NCBI GenBank assembly: GCA_964523975.1
Contig: CAZGBM010000031.1
Location: forward strand, 1-21,961
Length of the DNA stretch: 21,961 nt
Direction of reading: 5' to 3'
Origin: JAFGHJ01 sp964523975
GTDB lineage: Bacteria; Hydrothermota; UBA3072
In this document: piece after piece, positions 7,961 to 15,780 of the stretch
Layout: each line of letters opens with the position of its first letter
Position numbering within the stretch: position 1 is the first letter of the stretch
Program-made: the position numbers and the translations under genes
Notes under the pieces: generated by a model
Told to the model about the DNA's origin: nothing
Database searches by the model: none
The model's input: the letters and a program-made list of their open reading frames with translations, nothing else

Positions 7961-8862
7961 TTACCTTGATTAATTACAGAGGTTTCCCGGAGTGCATCTC
8001 TTATGCCCTTGCCTCTGTAATGATATTTGATTATCCACTTTAAAAAAGGGTAGGAGAACCCGTTTTTATGTCCCATAATATACTTTAGACCCTTTTTTTC
8101 CGCCCATAGTTCCGTTCCGAAGATCTTTGTTATAAAATCTACATAACTTTTTTTTACATGCCGGGCTGCGACACTTTTCCCGTGTTTGCGGGAAAACCTG
8201 ACCGCACTTTTACCAAACATGTAAGCTTTATTGAAAACAGCCTTTAGTCGTTCATCGGTTTCTTCCCCATCTACATGCCACGCAAGACAGTTTCTGAAAG
8301 AGTAGATTGTTTTTAAACCCAGGTTATTCTTCAATCTTCTTCCTAATTCTATATCTTCGTATCCCATAGTAACTCCGAAAGATTCGTCCAACCCGCCCAC
8401 TTCTTCCAGCCATTTCTTTTTTATGGAAACATTTTGCGTAACAAGACCCGCAAGGCAAAGACCATCTATTCGAAGATTTGGTTTGCCGTAATCATCAGGA
8501 GTTTTTATGTGCCTTACCATTCCCTGAACGATTAATTTATCATCTTTTTGTTGAATTTTAAGATGATCTTCTATAAAATTCTTGTCTACCAGGACATCAG
8601 AATCAACAAATATTATTGTTTCTCCCCTTGCGTTTTTTATTCCTTTGTTCCTGGAGAATGGTTGACCCATATTTTTTCCGTTTCTGAGATATGAAAATTT
8701 TGGGTTATTAATCTTACCCATCAAATCTCTGGTTTTATCGGTCGAACCGTCATCAACTACTATAACCTCATAATCATCCGCCATCTGATTCAGCAGTTTG
8801 TCTATGCAGTGCTTGAGAATCGTTCCGCGGTTATGTGTTACTACTATCGCCGAGGCTCTCAT
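7957..8862 (-). CDS. GT2-family glycosyltransferase (GT-A fold)
   Basis: 301 aa. The N-terminal GT-A domain starts at residue 3 (SAIVVTHNRGTILKHCIDKL). VVDDGSTD binds the nucleotide, and FVDSDVLVD supplies the metal-binding DxD-type motif. GYEDIELGRRL has the ED pair expected for the catalytic base. The C-terminal region (about 205-301) is basic and helical with no clear membrane segments. It resembles the GT2 gene at 10070-10966 along its length, including QGMV(R/K)H, TQN(V/A)SI and the C-terminal YHYR.KGI, so the two are paralogues. Donor and acceptor sugars cannot be told. It overlaps its neighbours by four bases on both sides and probably acts in the cytoplasm on a surface glycan. Confidence 0.85.
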   Translation of the reverse strand: MRASAIVVTHNRGTILKHCIDKLLNQMADDYEVIVVDDGSTDKTRDLMGKINNPKFSYLRNGKNMGQPFSRNKGIKNARGETIIFVDSDVLVDKNFIEDHLKIQQKDDKLIVQGMVRHIKTPDDYGKPNLRIDGLCLAGLVTQNVSIKKKWLEEVGGLDESFGVTMGYEDIELGRRLKNNLGLKTIYSFRNCLAWHVDGEETDERLKAVFNKAYMFGKSAVRFSRKHGKSVAARHVKKSYVDFITKIFGTELWAEKKGLKYIMGHKNGFSYPFLKWIIKYHYRGKGIRDALRETSVINQGK

Positions 8863-10073
8863 CTCATCTGACTCCCCGTTAACAAACTACTATAAATTTC
8901 AACCAGATTGTCATTCAACTTGTTCGAATCGAAATTTTCTTCGATTTGTTTCCTTCCGTTTTCTCCGAATTTTTCTCCAAGGGCGGGATTTTTTATCAGG
9001 ATTTCCAGCTTATCCGCCAGAGCTCCGGAATCTTTCTCGCCGACCAGAAACCCGGTAGTTCCGTCTTTAACCAGCTCGGGTATACCGCCATGATTAGTAG
9101 ATACCACTGGTAGCCCGGAAGCCATCGCCTCCATAAGCACCACGGGTGTACCCTCCTCGTCGCCGTTTACGGCAGTCATACTCGGCACAAGAAAAATATC
9201 CGATTTTTTTATTATTTCCATTAATTCGTTTTGTTTTTTCGGGCCCGGGAATATAACTTTTTCTCTTATGCCGAGTTCCTCCGCCAGTGTTTCCAATCTA
9301 TTTTTCAGAGGTCCGTCACCTATGATTTCGTAGATGGTATCCGGATTTTTTTTACTTACTCTCGCAAAAGCTCTGATGCCGCACTCAAAGCCCTTCTTCT
9401 CGACAAATCTGCCTATACTTAATATCCGTATGGTTGAATTTTGTCTTCCATGTGCATCCCGAAATTTTTCCGGATTAACCCCGATGCGCTGGACGGCAAT
9501 TTTTTCGGGAACGCAGCCAAGTTCGACGAGCTTCTTCTTCCACCGTTCTACTATAACAATGATAAGGTCTGCCTCCCCGAACAGAACATCGTAAACATCT
9601 TTGCCGTTCTTTTTTATGAATCCGGTTACATCATAACCGTAAAAAGTGCTGACGAGCTTACCTTTTAGAATGCCTATTTCCTTCAACTCGGCTCCTATTA
9701 TGCTCTTTGTGGCAAAATGAGAATGTATGATATCGTAGCAACCACCTTTTAGAAGGTGAAGGGCATCGAAGAAAAGTCTAAAGCGGAAAGCATTCGACTT
9801 AAACCTCAAAAAATTCAAAGTTCCGAGAAGTTTTTTCAAATCTCCGTAAGAGATTCCGAATAATGCGGAAAAAATATTTTTTAGATTATAGCGGTAGTGG
9901 GTTTTCGACAAAAGACCATATTTAAGAACTTCCGGATGAACAAGAGCTTCACCTTTACTGGTCACTGCGAATATATCAACTGTATGCCCGCGGTTCAGGA
10001 GACCGATTATCTGATTTAAGACAAAAGTTTCCGACAAAGCGGGAAAATACCCCACCAAAAAAGCAATTTTCAT
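8859..10073 (-). CDS. GT4-family glycosyltransferase (GT-B fold)
   Basis: 404 aa. The N-terminal acceptor domain (about 1-205) starts MKIAFLVGYFPALSETFV, a form common in colanic-acid and exopolysaccharide GT4 enzymes. The C-terminal donor domain (about 210-395) has LSIGRFVEKKGFECGIRAF, the IIGDGPLKNRLE strand and loop, and the EX7E-type sugar-nucleotide site (EEGTPVVLMEAMASGLPVV). A conserved GGIPELVKDGTTGFLV follows. It is cytoplasmic or peripheral, with no membrane helix. It lies between two paralogous GT2 genes, with 4-base overlaps at both ends, and the three probably build one glycan. The exact sugar is not predictable. Confidence 0.88.
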   Translation of the reverse strand: MKIAFLVGYFPALSETFVLNQIIGLLNRGHTVDIFAVTSKGEALVHPEVLKYGLLSKTHYRYNLKNIFSALFGISYGDLKKLLGTLNFLRFKSNAFRFRLFFDALHLLKGGCYDIIHSHFATKSIIGAELKEIGILKGKLVSTFYGYDVTGFIKKNGKDVYDVLFGEADLIIVIVERWKKKLVELGCVPEKIAVQRIGVNPEKFRDAHGRQNSTIRILSIGRFVEKKGFECGIRAFARVSKKNPDTIYEIIGDGPLKNRLETLAEELGIREKVIFPGPKKQNELMEIIKKSDIFLVPSMTAVNGDEEGTPVVLMEAMASGLPVVSTNHGGIPELVKDGTTGFLVGEKDSGALADKLEILIKNPALGEKFGENGRKQIEENFDSNKLNDNLVEIYSSLLTGSQMR

Positions 10074-10966
10074 TTCTCTTTTGCTCCCTGTATTCCTTTA
10101 CTTCTGTAATGATAACGAACGATTCCTTTAAGTATAGCCGCTATCAATCCCAGATTTTTTTTGCTTTCAATAATCATTTTAGAAATTTTTCCCCTTTCTA
10201 CCCATTTTTCGGTATTCAGCAACCGGGAGAAGAAAAGAGCTTTTTTCGTCCGTGCATATTTCTCTCCCCTATTTCCCCATTTTCGTACGAAGTGATATGC
10301 AGAAGCTCCCTGTTTTGTCCATTTTTGGAAAATCCCCTCGAGACTTTCCAGCGTCGTCTCTCCATCGATGTGAAAAGCTTTGCATTTTCTTATCCCGTAA
10401 GCCCAAAGAAGCCCGATGTCCATTAACCGGAATCCCATATCAACGTCTTTATATCCAAGTTCGGGTCCGAAGAGTTCGAAACCGCCAACGGCTATAAGAT
10501 ATTTTCTTCGTATAGACGCATTTTGGGTTATAAAAGTTCTAAGGCAGAGAGCATTCGGCAGATAGAATTTTTTCATATCGATATCTTCGATACTTTTTAC
10601 GTGCTTTACCATACCCTGAACGACAAGGTCTTCTCTTTTTTTGTGTATTTCAATATGGTCTTCTACGAAGTCGGGAAAGACAACTACGTCCGAATCGATA
10701 AATATGATTATTTCTCCCTTTGCTTCCCTTATGCCTAAGTTCCTGGCATAATATGGACCTTTTTGCTTTTTCAGTCGAAAGTACCTAAGATTTGGAAAAT
10801 CCGATTTTTTAATATATTCTTTCGTTCCATCCGTGGAGCAGTCATCGATGAGTATGATTTCGAAATTCCGGTTCGTCTGCTCCGAAAGGGAAGAAAGACA
10901 GCTTTTAAGGACCGGGAGTCTATTATGAGTCGGAAGAATTATTGTCGCTTCGATTTGTTTTTTCAT
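10070..10966 (-). CDS. GT2-family glycosyltransferase, paralogue of 7957-8862
   Basis: 298 aa. The GT-A domain has ATIILPTHNRLPVLKSCLSS, LIDDCSTDGTKEYI and IFIDSDVVVFPDF for nucleotide and metal binding. The acceptor-side motif is LGYKDVDMGFRL: the acidic pair of its paralogue (YED) is YKD here, leaving the Asp. The C-terminus ends in a basic stretch with YHYRSKGIQGA. It is the first gene of the co-directional series. The ATG has no clear Shine-Dalgarno site; a TATAAT hexamer lies one base before the ATG, too close to be a normal promoter for this start. Upstream is repeat-rich DNA. Start choice therefore rests on alignment with the paralogue. Confidence 0.83.
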   Translation of the reverse strand: MKKQIEATIILPTHNRLPVLKSCLSSLSEQTNRNFEIILIDDCSTDGTKEYIKKSDFPNLRYFRLKKQKGPYYARNLGIREAKGEIIIFIDSDVVVFPDFVEDHIEIHKKREDLVVQGMVKHVKSIEDIDMKKFYLPNALCLRTFITQNASIRRKYLIAVGGFELFGPELGYKDVDMGFRLMDIGLLWAYGIRKCKAFHIDGETTLESLEGIFQKWTKQGASAYHFVRKWGNRGEKYARTKKALFFSRLLNTEKWVERGKISKMIIESKKNLGLIAAILKGIVRYHYRSKGIQGAKEK

Positions 10967-11009
10967 GATTATATTGCAAATTTCTTCTCACACAAAGACA
11001 CAGAGAACA

Positions 11010-11043
11010 CCCCGGTACGGTCGTTCCTCCCTACGGGGCAGGC
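11010..11043 (-). repeat. Family-D element D1
   Basis: On the minus strand it starts CCTGCCCCGTAGGGAGGAAC and ends CCGTACCGGGG. It abuts a family-A piece (TGTTCTCTGTGTC) and forms a CCCCG-TA / TACCGGGG stem. Confidence 0.65.
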
Positions 11044-11082
11044 AGAGTTTTTTATTGTTTCCCCCCCAACAACCCATTTTTT

Positions 11083-11199
11083 AACAACAAATTGCACAAA
11101 TCTCACAAATAAAAAATTAATAATATTCATTTTTTTATCAATATATAAAAAACAAAATCTGTTCTGTTAAAATTCGTGTTATTAGTGTCATTTGTTGTT
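11083..11199. repeat. Family-B inverted repeat B2
   Basis: Left arm AACAACAAATTGCACAAAT, right arm ATTCGTGTTATTAGTGTCAT then TTGTTGTT. Preceded by CCAACAACCCA and a T-run, as in copy B3. Confidence 0.75.
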
Positions 11200-11282
11200 G
11201 AACTTAGATTTTAGCTCTTCGCTTTTAGCTGCTAGCTTAAAAAATAAATAAAAATCTTTGTGTTCTTTGTGGTTAAAATTTT

Positions 11283-12380
11283 TCATTTTTGCTTTTCCCT
11301 AGAATATACATATTCCGCTATTTTTTTTGCCCCGCCGGGCTCTCCTGCCCTTTCTTTTCCTTTGTTTTTTAGTTCTTTCAAAAGAGTCTCATCCCTGACT
11401 ATTTCCAAAATTTTTTCGGCTATTTTTTTTGGTTCGTAATCGAGTAATATAAATGCATCTCCGAGCAATTTCCCCTGTCCTTTGAGTCTTCTTTTCGTGT
11501 TCTGCGCCCCGCTTCCGGGAAACGATATTACAGGAGACCCAAGATAAAGGGACTGCTCGCTTGCCGTTCCTCCATGGCTTATAACAATTTTCGAGCTTTT
11601 TACTATATCCACGAAACTTCCATAACGAAAATCGATCTTGTCCCCTAATTCGGGCAAGATTTCCATCATTTTATTTTTATTTACTGTTTCGGAGAGCGCA
11701 GCGGTAAATGTCAGATTTTTTTCTCTGTTACAGAGTTCCCTAACCACCTTTGCTATTTTTTTCATATTATTGTATGCCTCTTTTCTTGAACCGGGGAGTA
11801 ACCCTATCAGGACTTTTCCTTTGGGAGGAAAATATTTGTCTTCTTCTACAAGGTTGTCCATCATCGGATTTCCGAAAAATTCGGCATTGATTCCCCTTTT
11901 TTGTAAAACCCCGGCAGTGATTCCGTCATGAGTAAAGACTATTTTTGTCAATCTCTTCATAAAAAACCTTTCTACCGGCAGATGCGGTGCTATAAGGTCA
12001 GATTTGCACTGGTCGAGAAAGTAAGCTCTTTTACGAAGAGAAGCATATCCGAGAACCAGTAGAGGGACATCGCCTATAACGATTACAGTGTCTATGTTTT
12101 TTCTGAATTTGCGGAGGCAGTTTATATAAGAGATAGGAACAGAAGAATTCTTTATTATGTCCGCTAAAAAACCTTTCAAGCTTTTCAAAAAGAATCCGCC
12201 GGACGGCGGAGGCAGGTGCCCGCCAATTACTTCAATATTTCTTTTTTTATATTCCTCTCCGAGAGAAATGAGAGGGAATGCCCTGATTTTTATATTTTTA
12301 TCCAAGTAGCTCAGCTCTTTCGCAATCAAAACCCCGCTTCTGTCTTCGCCGTAGGAATTGCCTAATATTGCAACATTCAT
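11283..12380 (-). CDS. LpxB-related glycosyltransferase (TIGR03492-like)
   Basis: 365 aa, GT-B fold. The N-terminus MNVAILGNSYGEDRSGVLIA matches the (S)NGHGED start typical of the TIGR03492 group, relatives of lipid-A-disaccharide synthase (GT19) found in lineages such as cyanobacteria. The donor half shows IGLLPGSRKEAYNN, the VISHGGTASEQSLYLGSPVI nucleotide-sugar loop and FPGSGAQNTKRR. True LpxB has a different N-terminal half, so I do not call it lpxB. The group is probably involved in glycolipid synthesis at the inner membrane face. No ribosome site is seen; a TTGACT hexamer and a TATGAA hexamer six bases before the ATG may be a promoter giving an almost leaderless mRNA, though the 19-base spacing is long. 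Confidence 0.72.
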   Translation of the reverse strand: MNVAILGNSYGEDRSGVLIAKELSYLDKNIKIRAFPLISLGEEYKKRNIEVIGGHLPPPSGGFFLKSLKGFLADIIKNSSVPISYINCLRKFRKNIDTVIVIGDVPLLVLGYASLRKRAYFLDQCKSDLIAPHLPVERFFMKRLTKIVFTHDGITAGVLQKRGINAEFFGNPMMDNLVEEDKYFPPKGKVLIGLLPGSRKEAYNNMKKIAKVVRELCNREKNLTFTAALSETVNKNKMMEILPELGDKIDFRYGSFVDIVKSSKIVISHGGTASEQSLYLGSPVISFPGSGAQNTKRRLKGQGKLLGDAFILLDYEPKKIAEKILEIVRDETLLKELKNKGKERAGEPGGAKKIAEYVYSREKQK

Positions 12381-12712
12381 TATGCTTTCATATTCGTAAA
12401 TTTAAAGAAAAAGTCAAGGAAGAAGTTCTTAATATTACGGCAGAGTCGCAAAGAACGCAGAGAAAAAAACAATTTATTCAACCACGAAACAAACGAAAAA
12501 CACTAAATTTTTATTGTGATTTTTAAAACACACTAACCCACCCACAGACCAACCCACTAACTAAAAATTAACCACAGAGAGCACAGAGAAACAAAGAACA
12601 CACAGAGCGCACAGAGATTTAATTTTGTTCTTCAATTATACAATTTATTCCTTTGTGTCCTTTGTGATCTTTGTGGTTAATATTATTCATTAGCGGCTTT
12701 GCCGCGATAGGA
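12381..12712. repeat. Intergenic repeat block, family A inverted pair
   Basis: 332 bp without a gene. The core is a family-A inverted pair: TTAACCACAGAGAGCACAGA at 12569 and the opposing arm ending CTTTGTGGTTAA at 12680. A CGCAAAGAACGCAGAGA piece lies at 12446. A perfect small hairpin GCGGC-TTT-GCCGC (12693-12705) lies seven bases downstream of the speB stop; no T-run follows it on the minus strand, so I do not call it a terminator. Confidence 0.65.
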
Positions 12713-13567
12713 TTATGAGAACTTATAACTGAGTAACTTATACGTTAATTTTGCCGCAATAAAATCCGGCGACTTGTTCTCGGTGGGGCAGAGTTCTACA
12801 ACATCAAAACCAATTAAATTTCTGTTTTTACAAACTTCTTTAAGAAGTTTCAAGATGGGATACCATTCCAACCCGCCCGGTTCGGGAGTTCCGGTGGAGG
12901 GTATGACAGAAGGGTCGAAAACATCCAGGTCTAAAGTTATGTAAACGTTTTCGTTAAGTTTGTTAACGGCTTTCTCTATCCAGTCCTCTGAATCGTAAAT
13001 ATCTCTGGCAAAGAAAGTGTTGTTTTTGTTGATATTGGCCAACTCGGATGAATCCAGGCTCCTTACGCCTATCGAAATTATATTATCGGTTATTTCCTTC
13101 ACTCTCGCCATAGCGGAGGCATGACTATATTTGTCGTCCAGATAAGAGTCTCTCATATCGGTATGCGCGTCTAATTGAAGAATCGAGACATCGTTATAAA
13201 TCTCATGGTGTGCTTTAATCGCGGGAAGGGAAACAGTGTGTTCGCCTCCAAGAATTACAATGAATTTTTTGTCTTTTATCAGTTCTTTTACCTTTTCATA
13301 AACTTTCTCTATCATTTCTTCGGAACCAGAGGACAGTATATCTTCGGCAGTAAATATACCGTTTTTATACACTTCGGAATTTGTTTCGAGATCATACAGT
13401 TCCATATTCATCGAAGCTTCGATTATTGCCTTCGGACCTCTATCCGAGCCTTTTATCCAGGAACTTGTTTTATCAAAGGGAACGGGCAAAACGACTATTT
13501 TTGAATTTTCGTAATTTAAAAACTCATCTTCAAGCCCGCCGAAATTATACGGAATTGCTTTAGACAT
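12713..13567 (-). CDS. speB: Agmatinase (ureohydrolase family)
   Basis: 284 aa from the ATG at 13565-13567. It hydrolyses agmatine to putrescine and urea with a two-manganese centre. All six metal ligands are visible: His110 (LGGEHTVSLP), Asp133, His135 and Asp137 (LDAHTDMRD), and Asp213 and Asp215 (ITLDLDVFDPS). The frame is open further upstream to 13906, but that part runs antiframe through the arginine decarboxylase gene. MSKAIPYNFGG starts where family members start and overlaps the decarboxylase stop by eight bases. Gene order (DHS-like, pyruvoyl ArgDC, this gene) argues for agmatine over arginine or guanidinobutyrate as substrate. Cytoplasmic. Confidence 0.88.
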   Translation of the reverse strand: MSKAIPYNFGGLEDEFLNYENSKIVVLPVPFDKTSSWIKGSDRGPKAIIEASMNMELYDLETNSEVYKNGIFTAEDILSSGSEEMIEKVYEKVKELIKDKKFIVILGGEHTVSLPAIKAHHEIYNDVSILQLDAHTDMRDSYLDDKYSHASAMARVKEITDNIISIGVRSLDSSELANINKNNTFFARDIYDSEDWIEKAVNKLNENVYITLDLDVFDPSVIPSTGTPEPGGLEWYPILKLLKEVCKNRNLIGFDVVELCPTENKSPDFIAAKLTYKLLSYKFS

Positions 13568-14105
13568 CCAGAAGAACTGCAGTAGCCAGAACCGTTGTCC
13601 AGAGCCCGTCTTTATTCCCTTCTGCGGACTGACAGATGTTCCATGTTTTGAATATGTGTTCGCTTGCCTCGTAAACCTGTTTCCTTTCATCCCAGGCCTG
13701 GTCGGAATCGAAAGGTATACCCAATGTAGAGGCAAGCATGGTAGCCGCCAGGTCCTCGGCGTATTCACCGCTTTTTTTCGCGGTTTCTCCGAAAGTATGA
13801 TGTTCCGACAGATATCCGTAATTATTTTTATCCGAGGGAATCGCAACTCCGATAGCTGCGGAAACCAGCCGGTTCGGTTCGTTTGTCGAACTCCTTGCCA
13901 TAACAACGAAAGTTATTTCTCCCGGGCTCAGCCTTGCAAGGCCTTCCTCTCTCGACAGTTGTTTGCAAAAGGGAGGTAAAATACTGGAAACATTAACCAG
14001 ATTACATTTCTCTATCCCTGCGTTTCTTAAAGCAAGCTCAAATGAGGCAAGATTATCTTTATGAACACCGACGCCTTTGGTAAAAAACACCTCTTTTGGA
14101 GTCAT
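13560..14105 (-). CDS. pdaD: Pyruvoyl-dependent arginine decarboxylase
   Basis: 181 aa. It converts arginine to agmatine and CO2. The proenzyme cleaves itself between Ser40 and Ser41 (NLVNVSSILPP), turning Ser41 into the pyruvoyl cofactor of the alpha chain. The downstream core is well conserved (STNEPNRLVSAAIGVAIPSD, then YLSEHHTFGETAKKSGEYAE). The family is best known from archaea and occurs in scattered bacteria. The length is that of the bacterial and euryarchaeal enzymes. The ATG is six bases after the DHS-like stop, with GAGGGGG about ten bases upstream. It overlaps speB by eight bases, so decarboxylase and agmatinase are probably made together. Confidence 0.92.
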   Translation of the reverse strand: MTPKEVFFTKGVGVHKDNLASFELALRNAGIEKCNLVNVSSILPPFCKQLSREEGLARLSPGEITFVVMARSSTNEPNRLVSAAIGVAIPSDKNNYGYLSEHHTFGETAKKSGEYAEDLAATMLASTLGIPFDSDQAWDERKQVYEASEHIFKTWNICQSAEGNKDGLWTTVLATAVLLDV

Positions 14106-14111
14106 TTTTTG

Positions 14112-15143
14112 TTATTCCCCCTCTTTATTTAATAAATTGTTAAATTTCTTTTCTTCTCTATTTTTCCAATTCCCTCTGTGATAAGCATAGCTTGCCAGAA
14201 GCGGTAAAGCTATAGTTGCTTCGGAAAACACCATCTGTTCAAAACCTTTATCAACTTTCCCCCACGAGTGGGCTTCTTTTAGAGTCGAACCGGACAGGCC
14301 ACCGTCTCTTTCATCGGCGACAGTTATTTGTATCGCATATTTGTGCATGTTTACTTCTTTTCCAAGAATATCGGCAGCTACGGTTACATCCTGAGCAAAG
14401 TTTTTAGGAACTCCTCCGCCAATCATTACCAGACCCGTTTCCTTACAATTTACTTTGATTTTTGTCAGCTCCAGGAAATCCTTGGCTGAATCAATGGATA
14501 CTTTTGGTTTCTCCTTTCGTTTCCATTGATGATATACCAGACCGAAACCCGCACTCGAATCAGAGAAAGCCGGTACGAATATCGGCAAGTTTTTTTCGTA
14601 AGCTATCCGGACAACCGAATCCTTACCCTTATTTTTTTCCCGGAGATATTTCCCCATAAATTCAATAAACTCACGTGAAGAGTAAGGAAGGGGCGGTAGA
14701 TTATCGGCAATTTCCGTTATGGTCATATCGCAGACTCTCAGCTGTTCTTCATCTATAAATGTATCGTATATTCTATCGATCATCAAATCCATCAATTCGT
14801 TGTCGTCAACCTGGGGCGTGCCCTGAAAATGTTTGAAACCGAGAGCTTCAAAAAAGTCCTGGTCTACTATGATTGCCCCCGTAGAAACGATCATATCCGC
14901 CATATTGTTTTCTATAATATCGAAGACGACTTTACGTAGTCCCGCACTAAAAATAGAGCCTGCAAGACACAATATTATCGAGCAGTTTTCATCCGATAAC
15001 ATTCTGTCGTAAATTTTTGCAGCTCTTGCCAGGTTTCTTGCCTGGAAAGCCGTCTTTTCGAACTGTTCGATAATTGGCAAGGAATCGAAGCTTTTTATAT
15101 CTATATGTTTGACTTCCCTGCTAAGATAATCTTTCTTTTCCAT
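14112..15143 (-). CDS. Deoxyhypusine-synthase-like aminobutyl/aminopropyl transferase (probable homospermidine synthase)
   Basis: 343 aa, full length for the deoxyhypusine synthase (DHS) fold, NAD-dependent. The enamine-forming lysine is present: Lys296 in AHSWGKVDKG, matching VSWGKI of eukaryotic DHS (human Lys329). GGGVPKNFAQ (242-251) is the glycine-rich loop, but the position of the DHS catalytic His (KHHIANA in human) holds Asn here. Bacteria lack eIF5A, the usual DHS substrate, and some bacterial homologues make homospermidine from putrescine. As first gene of an operon with arginine decarboxylase and agmatinase, it probably uses their putrescine. The ribosome site GGAGGA lies eight bases before ATG. 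Exact product is inferred. Confidence 0.75.
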   Translation of the reverse strand: MEKKDYLSREVKHIDIKSFDSLPIIEQFEKTAFQARNLARAAKIYDRMLSDENCSIILCLAGSIFSAGLRKVVFDIIENNMADMIVSTGAIIVDQDFFEALGFKHFQGTPQVDDNELMDLMIDRIYDTFIDEEQLRVCDMTITEIADNLPPLPYSSREFIEFMGKYLREKNKGKDSVVRIAYEKNLPIFVPAFSDSSAGFGLVYHQWKRKEKPKVSIDSAKDFLELTKIKVNCKETGLVMIGGGVPKNFAQDVTVAADILGKEVNMHKYAIQITVADERDGGLSGSTLKEAHSWGKVDKGFEQMVFSEATIALPLLASYAYHRGNWKNREEKKFNNLLNKEGE

Positions 15144-15197
15144 TTTTTATTTCCTCCAAAAAATAAATATTTTTTGTAATAAATTTCTTAATGCTGG

Positions 15198-15225
15198 AAT
15201 ATACAAAAAATTACTCGCTCGTCAA
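15198..15225 (-). promoter_or_regulatory. Promoter of the polyamine operon
   Basis: On the minus strand TTGACG (15220-15225), a 16-base spacer and TATATT (15198-15203). Transcription would start near 15191, giving a leader of about 47 bases that includes the GGAGGA ribosome site of the DHS-like gene. No operator or riboswitch is recognised. Confidence 0.5.
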
Positions 15226-15693
15226 GAGTTAAAAATTAAAATGACAGATAAAAATGCAAAATAAACTCTTTCTCACAACAAAATGTTTAACCGAAAAAAA
15301 TACGGATTTTCTATTGCCCCCAACAACCCGTTTTTTTAACAACAAATTGCACAAATTACACAAATAAATAAATTAAGAATAGTATTTTCTATTGATGTAA
15401 AAAACAAAGTCTTTTTTTAATATTCGTGTTATTTGTGTGATTCGTTGTTTCTTTTTTAATTAGTTCGATGGGTCGTTAGGCGGTTGGATGTTTAAAACAG
15501 AAAAGAAAAAATTGGGTGTGGTGAGGCTCTGTGTTCTCTGTGTCTCTGTGGCTAATTTTTTTTGAATTTTGATTTGTATTTTTGCATTTTGCTTTTTGAT
15601 TTTTTAATTATTTGCGGCTTTGCCGCGCTGTGATATATCAAGCTTGACATCTTGCAGATATTCAGGTAATTATTATAACGCTGCGGAGAATAT
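15226..15693. repeat. Intergenic repeat mosaic between divergent operons (B3, A6, hairpin)
   Basis: In the 637-bp gap between the DHS-like gene and alaS: family-B inverted repeat (15338-15449), family-A piece (15527-15556, CTCTGTGTTCTCTGTGTCTC), then T-rich DNA and the hairpin GCGGC-TTT-GCCGC (15614-15626). The stretch 15230-15330 is AT-rich without visible structure. A TTGACA at 15644 has no well-spaced -10 partner. Confidence 0.65.
15338..15449. repeat. Family-B inverted repeat B3
   Basis: Left arm AACAACAAATTGCACAAAT, right arm ATTCGTGTTATTTGTGTGAT then TCGTTGTT. This is the cleanest copy in the window. Confidence 0.78.
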
Positions 15694-15750
15694 ATGAGCG
15701 AGAAAGGAAAATTTTCAATTAGAGATTACGAAGAAAAGGACTATGCTTGA
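15694..15750 (+). CDS. 18-codon ORF upstream of alaS, possible GNAT N-terminal remnant or leader peptide
   Basis: Encodes MSEKGKFSIRDYEEKDYA, with a good GGAG ribosome site five bases before the ATG. The text resembles the first strand of GNAT acetyltransferases (IR.YEEKDY type), which would make it a deleted gene's remnant. The alaS -35 hexamer begins inside its last codons (GCT TGA CA). It could instead be a short leader peptide; it holds only one Ala codon, so classical Ala attenuation is unlikely. Length alone gives no proof of translation. Confidence 0.35.
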   Translation: MSEKGKFSIRDYEEKDYA

Positions 15751-15774
15751 CAATAATACGGACTTTATTATTAT
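15747..15774 (+). promoter_or_regulatory. alaS promoter, predicted leaderless start
   Basis: Perfect -35 TTGACA (15747-15752), 16-base spacer, -10 TATTAT (15769-15774). The expected start point, six to seven bases after the -10, falls on the A of the alaS ATG at 15781. No Shine-Dalgarno site lies before that ATG. Confidence 0.55.
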
Positions 15775-15780
15775 GAGCAT

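Larger units (their letters stand above)
10967..11282. repeat. Intergenic repeat mosaic (A, D1, B2, E1)
   Basis: 316 bp with no gene seen. In order: a family-A piece (10985-11010, CACAAAGACACAGAGAACAC), a 33-bp family-D element in minus orientation (about 11010-11043), a family-B inverted repeat (11083-11199), a family-E piece (11211-11240, TAGCTCTTCGCTTTTAGCTG), and a second family-A piece (11256-11276). Element D1 directly abuts the first A piece. Confidence 0.7.

Noticed and set aside
12569..12680. CACAGAG repeats as a CRISPR array
   Set aside because: Units are irregular, without equal spacers, and occur as inverted pairs; no cas gene is in the window.
13568..13906. An N-terminal extension of the agmatinase frame to 13906
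   Set aside because: It lies wholly inside the decarboxylase gene in another frame and has no family similarity; the ATG at 13567 gives the normal start.
15640..15780. T-box leader before alaS
   Set aside because: No AGGGUGGNACCGCG-type T-box text and no terminator hairpin before the ATG; the promoter leaves no leader.
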